Notes under the pieces: generated by a model | What the model saw: the letters and a program-made list of their open reading frames with translations, nothing else | Database searches by the model: none | Told to the model about the DNA's origin: nothing | Program-made: the position numbers and the translations under genes | Shown: piece after piece, positions 60,358 through 64,000 of the stretch | How the letters are laid out: each line of letters begins with the position of its first letter | Numbering within the stretch: position 1 is the stretch's first letter | NCBI GenBank assembly: GCA_024234395.1 | Contig: JACKOH010000002.1 | Location: 1,426,001 to 1,490,000, forward strand | DNA length: 64,000 nucleotides | Direction of reading: 5' to 3' | From: Pseudomonadales bacterium | Lineage (GTDB): Bacteria; Pseudomonadota; Gammaproteobacteria; Pseudomonadales; Pseudohongiellaceae

Positions 60358-60662
60358 GGGCGGTGTCCATGTAAGAGGTTCCTTAGGCTTAAGGGTCAGG
60401 ATTACTCATCCGGGCCGATTGAATCAGACTCCTGACAACAGTGTCACGATGACCACTGCATAATAAACAGGGGAACAACCTGTTGGACCGATCCAAAGCC
60501 AAAGTGCGTAGTTGATTCTCGTTCAGTTGTCGACGATAAGTGCCGCTCCGTCTTCCAGGTTGGGCTCAACGCGGGCGAGCGCAGGATATCCAGGATCTTG
60601 AGCAACTTACCGCGTGAGGATGAATTGAAAGCAATCACGCCGTTTTTAGACGTCATAGCCAG

Positions 60663-60887
60663 TCAATGCTGCTCGGGAATACGCTGAAAGGACTCAGGTG
60701 ATTTCTTTTTCTTGGTAACTACACGGGTATTGGACAGCCTGTCGAAAAGGACTTTGACGCGGTCTGCGGGCACCCTTGCCGGAAGGGCTCCTTGACGCCG
60801 GCCCATCGCGGTACTCGCGACTTTACCGGTGCCACCAGCCAGCAACTTCGCTGCTTTACCGGATCGTTTAGCAGTACTACTCGGCAT
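60663..60887 (-). CDS. possible small basic protein
   Basis: 74 codons starting MPSSTAKRSGKAAKLLAGGTGKVAST; Lys/Arg-rich, no family. A purine-rich GGAAGAGG stands just before the ATG. Could be a nucleic-acid-binding protein like the repeat protein at 53.7 kb, or a chance frame. Confidence 0.3.
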   Translation of the reverse strand: MPSSTAKRSGKAAKLLAGGTGKVASTAMGRRQGALPARVPADRVKVLFDRLSNTRVVTKKKKSPESFQRIPEQH

Positions 60888-60950
60888 TCTCCTCTTCCAC
60901 CTGGAAGCCGAAGGCAGAATCCTGCCAGGTTGCCTTTGGCAGGGCTTCAC

Positions 60951-61560
60951 TGACTACCTGAAGTGTGGCCACCAGAGGCAAAGCTTCCTGTAGGTGCGCT
61001 GTGAGCGCCGTCACCACGAGAAGCTTGCAGACCGGTTCCTGCAAACGCCTGCAAACGTCGCTGCATTCTGGAACGGTATGAAAATGCTACCTGAACCTGC
61101 ACCGCCTGAAAGGATATTCCCCGCTAGGCACAACCCCGTTCGGGCGAGCTCCCTCTCAGATCGGGTAGATTAATGATTCCTGATTCAGCATCTAGAACAA
61201 AGGGGGGTAGGATAAGCCATTCTATGTTTCGATTGTAGAAAGCATGGAGCGGTATCGATTGGAGCTATCAGGGAATGGTCAGGTCAATGAAAATTGCCCA
61301 ATTAAGCGCGTATTACTCGGCGAACCGCTCACTACGGGCTATACGTCATGCAATTGCAATTATGTCTGTTTGCCTGACCCGGGTGTACAGCCCATATTTG
61401 TAAAGGAAGGAGCTGTGAGTTCAGCAATATTGATTGATAAGGGGGAGCTGTCACTCGAGACGCTACTGTTCTATTCTGAAGCCAAGCCAAGTACGCAAGC
61501 AGCTCCATTGAAGCGTTGAATACGAGCCGGTTTGTTGCAACTAGTCAGGCTTTATTTAGA
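60951..61560. other. gene-poor stretch after the IS element
   Basis: No gene that I can support. One forward frame of 91 codons from 61,244 (MERYRLELSGNGQVNENCPI...) has no ribosome site and no family resemblance. The left part (60,384-60,662) likewise shows nothing beyond chance frames. Confidence 0.4.
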
Positions 61561-62097
61561 TCAGAGTCGTTTACGCCTGCGGGTCAGACCCAATCCAGCG
61601 AGGCTGAGTCCAAGCAAGGCTAAGGTACCGGGTTCAGGAATTGCGGCCTGGGCTTGGGTCCACCTACCGGGGTTGTCAATATTGGAAAAGATTGTATTAG
61701 TGCTCGCAATGAAGTACGCATCGTCTCTAAAAGGAAGACTGATCGTGTATATATACGGGTTATAACTGACATTTGCAAATAGAAACCAGCTGGTAACGCC
61801 CCCAGTACCGTCGAGGGTCAGATAATTTGCGAATCCATCATTGGTGTACCCGCTACTCAGATTACCTGCTGAAATTATGACGCTACCGCCGTTGTCAAAA
61901 ACCGCCAACTCGAATGAATTCAGGCCGCCTCCCTCTGCATAGGTTCCTGCACCGGTGAATGATACGTCAGCCAACGCCAGCATGTAGGAGCCATCAGCGA
62001 AGGTGTTGCTGGTGTACTGAATCAAGCCCGCGTTCGCGGCTATTGGCAGCAGCAGGGCTGCGAACAGAGCGAGAAATCTATTTTTGAGCGTTTTCAA
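61561..62097 (-). CDS. PEP-CTERM sorting-domain protein
   Basis: 178-residue exported protein destined for the exosortase/PEP-CTERM pathway. Signal peptide ending PIAANA (residue 23); beta-rich, Asn/Gly-rich mature part with no Cys; C-terminal sorting signal AAIPEPGTLALLGLSLAGLGLTRRRKRL: PEP motif, membrane helix and Arg-rich end. A TTG start at 62,097 is used; it has a good AAGGAG nine bases upstream. Host must have an exosortase (EpsH), usually linked with exopolysaccharide genes. Function of the mature part unknown. Confidence 0.88.
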   Translation of the reverse strand: MKTLKNRFLALFAALLLPIAANAGLIQYTSNTFADGSYMLALADVSFTGAGTYAEGGGLNSFELAVFDNGGSVIISAGNLSSGYTNDGFANYLTLDGTGGVTSWFLFANVSYNPYIYTISLPFRDDAYFIASTNTIFSNIDNPGRWTQAQAAIPEPGTLALLGLSLAGLGLTRRRKRL

Positions 62098-62950
62098 TTT
62101 GTCACTCCTTGCTTTGATGCGGCCAAATCACGATTTTCAGTTTTGCTTGAGATTATAAAGCAAATATTATACCAAATATATAAACCTTTTTTATTTCAAT
62201 GCCTTGAATGGAGACTTCAGTTGGCGCGATATGGCAATTTGTAAACTTTTCTGACACTTCACTTTCTCCTATTTGACCCGTCACTACCGACAACCTGGTC
62301 AACACCCTTACAATCAAAGACTTTGGGGAGAACAGCAAGTGTAAGAATTTCAGACGTAATATGTTGTAATAACTGAACGTAACGACAAAGTCACATCAGA
62401 GCCTTGATGGGAGTGACGATGGACAGTCGGGAAACAATAAAACCAATCGCCGCTATTTCTATCCAGATTCTATGTTCAAGTTAGGGTCGCCGTTACAGGC
62501 GACCGAGGAATCGATAAACTGCGGGTGTAACGTTCTATCTGCCGAGGACTGTTCAATTCCTAAGGACTCTAATGGTCTGTATTTCACGGGTGCTCCCCAC
62601 ACTCCTGAAATGGCACCTCCCAGGCACTACACATTAATCCTGTTCAATGAGGAGCGCTTTCCACTGAAGAGAGCGATCATCAAACCTCATTTACAGCAGA
62701 ATGCCCAGTGATGTTCCGGAAAGGGGGTTTTACAAAGGGAGTTAGCAATGAGTACCTTGTTTCCCGGATTGCGGTGGCCGTCTCGCCTGCTACGGCAATC
62801 AGTCGCACTTGGCGGTATTTATTGGAAAATAGCATGCTCTGTGACCTTTTCGGCGCCAAGGTGTTAAAATCGGGCTTTGAATTCTGTCTTGGTGCTTTTT
62901 TGCTGCCAGATAAATGCAGTATTAGTTAACCCAAAACTACCCTCAGGGAT
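62098..62950. other. long intergenic region between PEP-CTERM and SGNH genes
   Basis: About 850 bases. The part next to 62,097 is AT-rich and should hold the promoter of the PEP-CTERM gene. Forward frames at 62,472 and 62,708 have no ribosome site or family resemblance. A possible promoter of the SGNH gene lies near its start (CTGTGACC...GTGTTAAAAT at about 62,828-62,870). Confidence 0.4.
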
Positions 62951-64000
62951 ATGAGTGAAGGCACAGTAACTATGGCTGAACAAACAGCTGAAGCTTCGTC
63001 AAAGCCACGGCCCACCCTGACCTCAAAGCTGGTAACTCTACTCGTTACGCTGTTGCTAATGTTTCTGGTTGCAGAGGGGGTGGTCAGGTTGATGTTTAGA
63101 GACTCTGTCCCGCTATTTCCGCGCTACCACACGAAGGCGCAATACGGTGAATACACACTGCGTACGATTCGTAGAAACAGTGATTTTTACCATACCAGCA
63201 TCGACGGTAAATGGCGCTTTCAGACAAACTCGCAGGGTTTCCGCAATATACAGGATTTTTCCTACGAGAAACCCGAGGGTGTGGTCAGGATCGTCAGTCT
63301 GGGAGATTCCCATACCCAGGGTTACGAAGTACACCAGGATTACACTTTCTCTGCGGTTCTGGAAAAGTATCTAGCCCGGCAAGGCATTGAGGCCGAAGTT
63401 ATCAATACTGGAGTTTCAGGTTTCAGCAATGCCGAGGAGCTCCTGCTTTTGCAGCATGAGATGGTGAAGTACCAGCCCGACTTCGTGCTGTTGGGCTTTT
63501 ACCTGAACGACTACCAGGATAACCTGAGTTCAGCATTTTTCGAACTGGATGCGAACAATGAGTTGGTGGCCACCGGAAAATTAGAGCATACACCAGGCGT
63601 TTTTATTCAGGATGTAATCTATGCCATTCCAGGAATTCAATGGTTAAGTGAGAACTCCTATTTCTATTCGATGTTGTTCAACTCTGTTTGGGAACTGGCC
63701 AAGAGCATTCTGATCAACCGTAGCGCCGAAGTAGTGAATGAATTTGCTGTGGCGACGGACTATGATTACTCGCCTTATGAGTTAAGGCTCGCCGAATTGT
63801 TAATTCGCCGTATGAATGAAGTCGCCAGGAGCAACGGTGCCGAATTTATATTACTGGACCTTCCTGGTTTTTATACCGAAACAGGCTTGATAAACCCCTC
63901 GATACATAAAGATTTGCTGCCCCGTATTCGTAACGATGCCGACTATTTTGTTTCCAGCGAGATACTGGCGCCATACGATGGCGTTGCTCGAATTCATGCG
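62951..64000 (+). CDS. SGNH/GDSL-type hydrolase, membrane anchored (3' end outside the window)
   Basis: At least 343 residues, cut by the window end without a stop. In-frame ATGs at 62,951 and 62,972; the second is better spaced from GAAGG. N-terminal membrane anchor (LVTLLVTLLLMFLVAEGVVRLMF), then an SGNH domain: IVSLGDSHTQGYEVHQDYTF with nucleophile Ser in GDSH (block I), VINTGVSGFSNAEELLLL (block II Gly), FVLLGFYLNDYQDN (block III Asn). Such anchored SGNH proteins often acetylate or deacetylate exopolysaccharide (AlgX/AlgJ-like). Proximity to PEP-CTERM and sugar-transferase genes agrees with a surface-polysaccharide role; the substrate is unknown. Confidence 0.75.
   Translation, partial: MSEGTVTMAEQTAEASSKPRPTLTSKLVTLLVTLLLMFLVAEGVVRLMFRDSVPLFPRYHTKAQYGEYTLRTIRRNSDFYHTSIDGKWRFQTNSQGFRNIQDFSYEKPEGVVRIVSLGDSHTQGYEVHQDYTFSAVLEKYLARQGIEAEVINTGVSGFSNAEELLLLQHEMVKYQPDFVLLGFYLNDYQDNLSSAFFELDANNELVATGKLEHTPGVFIQDVIYAIPGIQWLSENSYFYSMLFNSVWELAKSILINRSAEVVNEFAVATDYDYSPYELRLAELLIRRMNEVARSNGAEFILLDLPGFYTETGLINPSIHKDLLPRIRNDADYFVSSEILAPYDGVARIHA

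Larger units (their letters stand above)
59012..60371 (+). mobile_element. IS110-family element of the IS1111 group
   Basis: Contains one DEDD transposase gene (59,098-60,108) and sub-terminal inverted repeats GGACACCGCCC (59,019-59,029) and GGGCGGTGTCC (60,358-60,368). Sub-terminal repeats and a non-coding 3' region of about 250 bases are features of the IS1111 group. Shared ATG at 59,012-59,014 and 60,369-60,371 marks the likely crossover core. No target-site duplication beyond this core. Confidence 0.8.

Noticed and set aside
62472..62929. Two forward frames of 73-79 codons between PEP-CTERM and SGNH genes
   Set aside because: No ribosome site, no motif, and both look like chance frames in an intergenic region.
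1..64000. CRISPR array
   Set aside because: No regular series of repeats of 24-40 bases with unique spacers was found. The phased short repeats at 53.4 and 54.3 kb are 7-bp operator or arm sites.

Overview
The window is a mobile, gene-dense stretch of a Gammaproteobacterium. Most of it (about 1 to 54.4 kb) is the body of an integrative and conjugative element (ICE) of the PFGI-1/SXT-TOL class with a type-G (MPF-G) mating apparatus. The host assignment rests on the ICE class, the encoded 3'-CCA of a truncated tRNA-Leu-like gene, and a PEP-CTERM protein with a sugar transferase on the far side of the attachment site. The species cannot be read from the sequence.

Layout. (a) 0-2.8 kb: ICE maintenance genes (ParM-like ATPase, STY4534/DUF3577, RadC-like JAB protein, DUF6573-like). 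(b) 2.8-15.3 kb: accessory region with IS66 and IS3 remnants, two secreted proteins, a 2,044-residue SpvB/RHS polymorphic toxin with adjacent immunity gene, a truncated orphan toxin tip, and a hipBA-type toxin-antitoxin pair with a three-site operator. (c) 16.0-22.3 kb: ICE integrase-like gene, PilL, TIGR03759, TIGR03765, TraD coupling protein, TIGR03747. (d) 22.5-30.1 kb: an AT-richer heavy-metal efflux cargo (czcI-like, czcC, czcB, czcA, two CDF transporters), inserted between the TIGR03747 gene and the RAQPRD gene of the transfer operon. (e) 30.4-43.9 kb: the rest of the transfer apparatus up to TraG, with a reverse-strand NERD gene embedded in it. (f) 44.0-53.4 kb: a defence-like cargo block: a three-gene operon of ComEC-type metallo-beta-lactamase (MBL) protein, E2-E1-JAB fusion and patatin phospholipase; a divergent XRE regulator with an ImmA/IrrE peptidase; a DprA/phosphoribosyltransferase pair; and a class II Fic protein. 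(g) 54.3-54.5 kb: an attachment site made of a tRNA-Leu-like 3' end with 11-bp-spaced candidate integrase arm sites on both sides. (h) 55-64 kb: a sugar transferase, a GH51-like glycosidase, an IS1111-group IS110 element with a legible guide-RNA region, a PEP-CTERM protein and a truncated SGNH hydrolase.

How it fits together. Blocks c and e together encode coupling, pilus and channel assembly. The relaxase and the site-specific integrase that acts at the 54.4-kb site are not in the window. The cargo offers metal resistance, interbacterial competition (RHS) and probable anti-phage defence.

The most interesting locus is 43,974-48,585. It has the conjugation machinery of type II CBASS (E2, E1 and JAB in one chain) and a patatin effector. 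No CD-NTase is present: its place is taken by an MBL-fold protein whose flexible C-terminus ends in Gly, the kind of tail that Cap2-like enzymes conjugate. The second notable find is the IS1111 element at 59.0-60.4 kb, whose non-coding region carries 11- and 10-nt matches to its own two insertion flanks.
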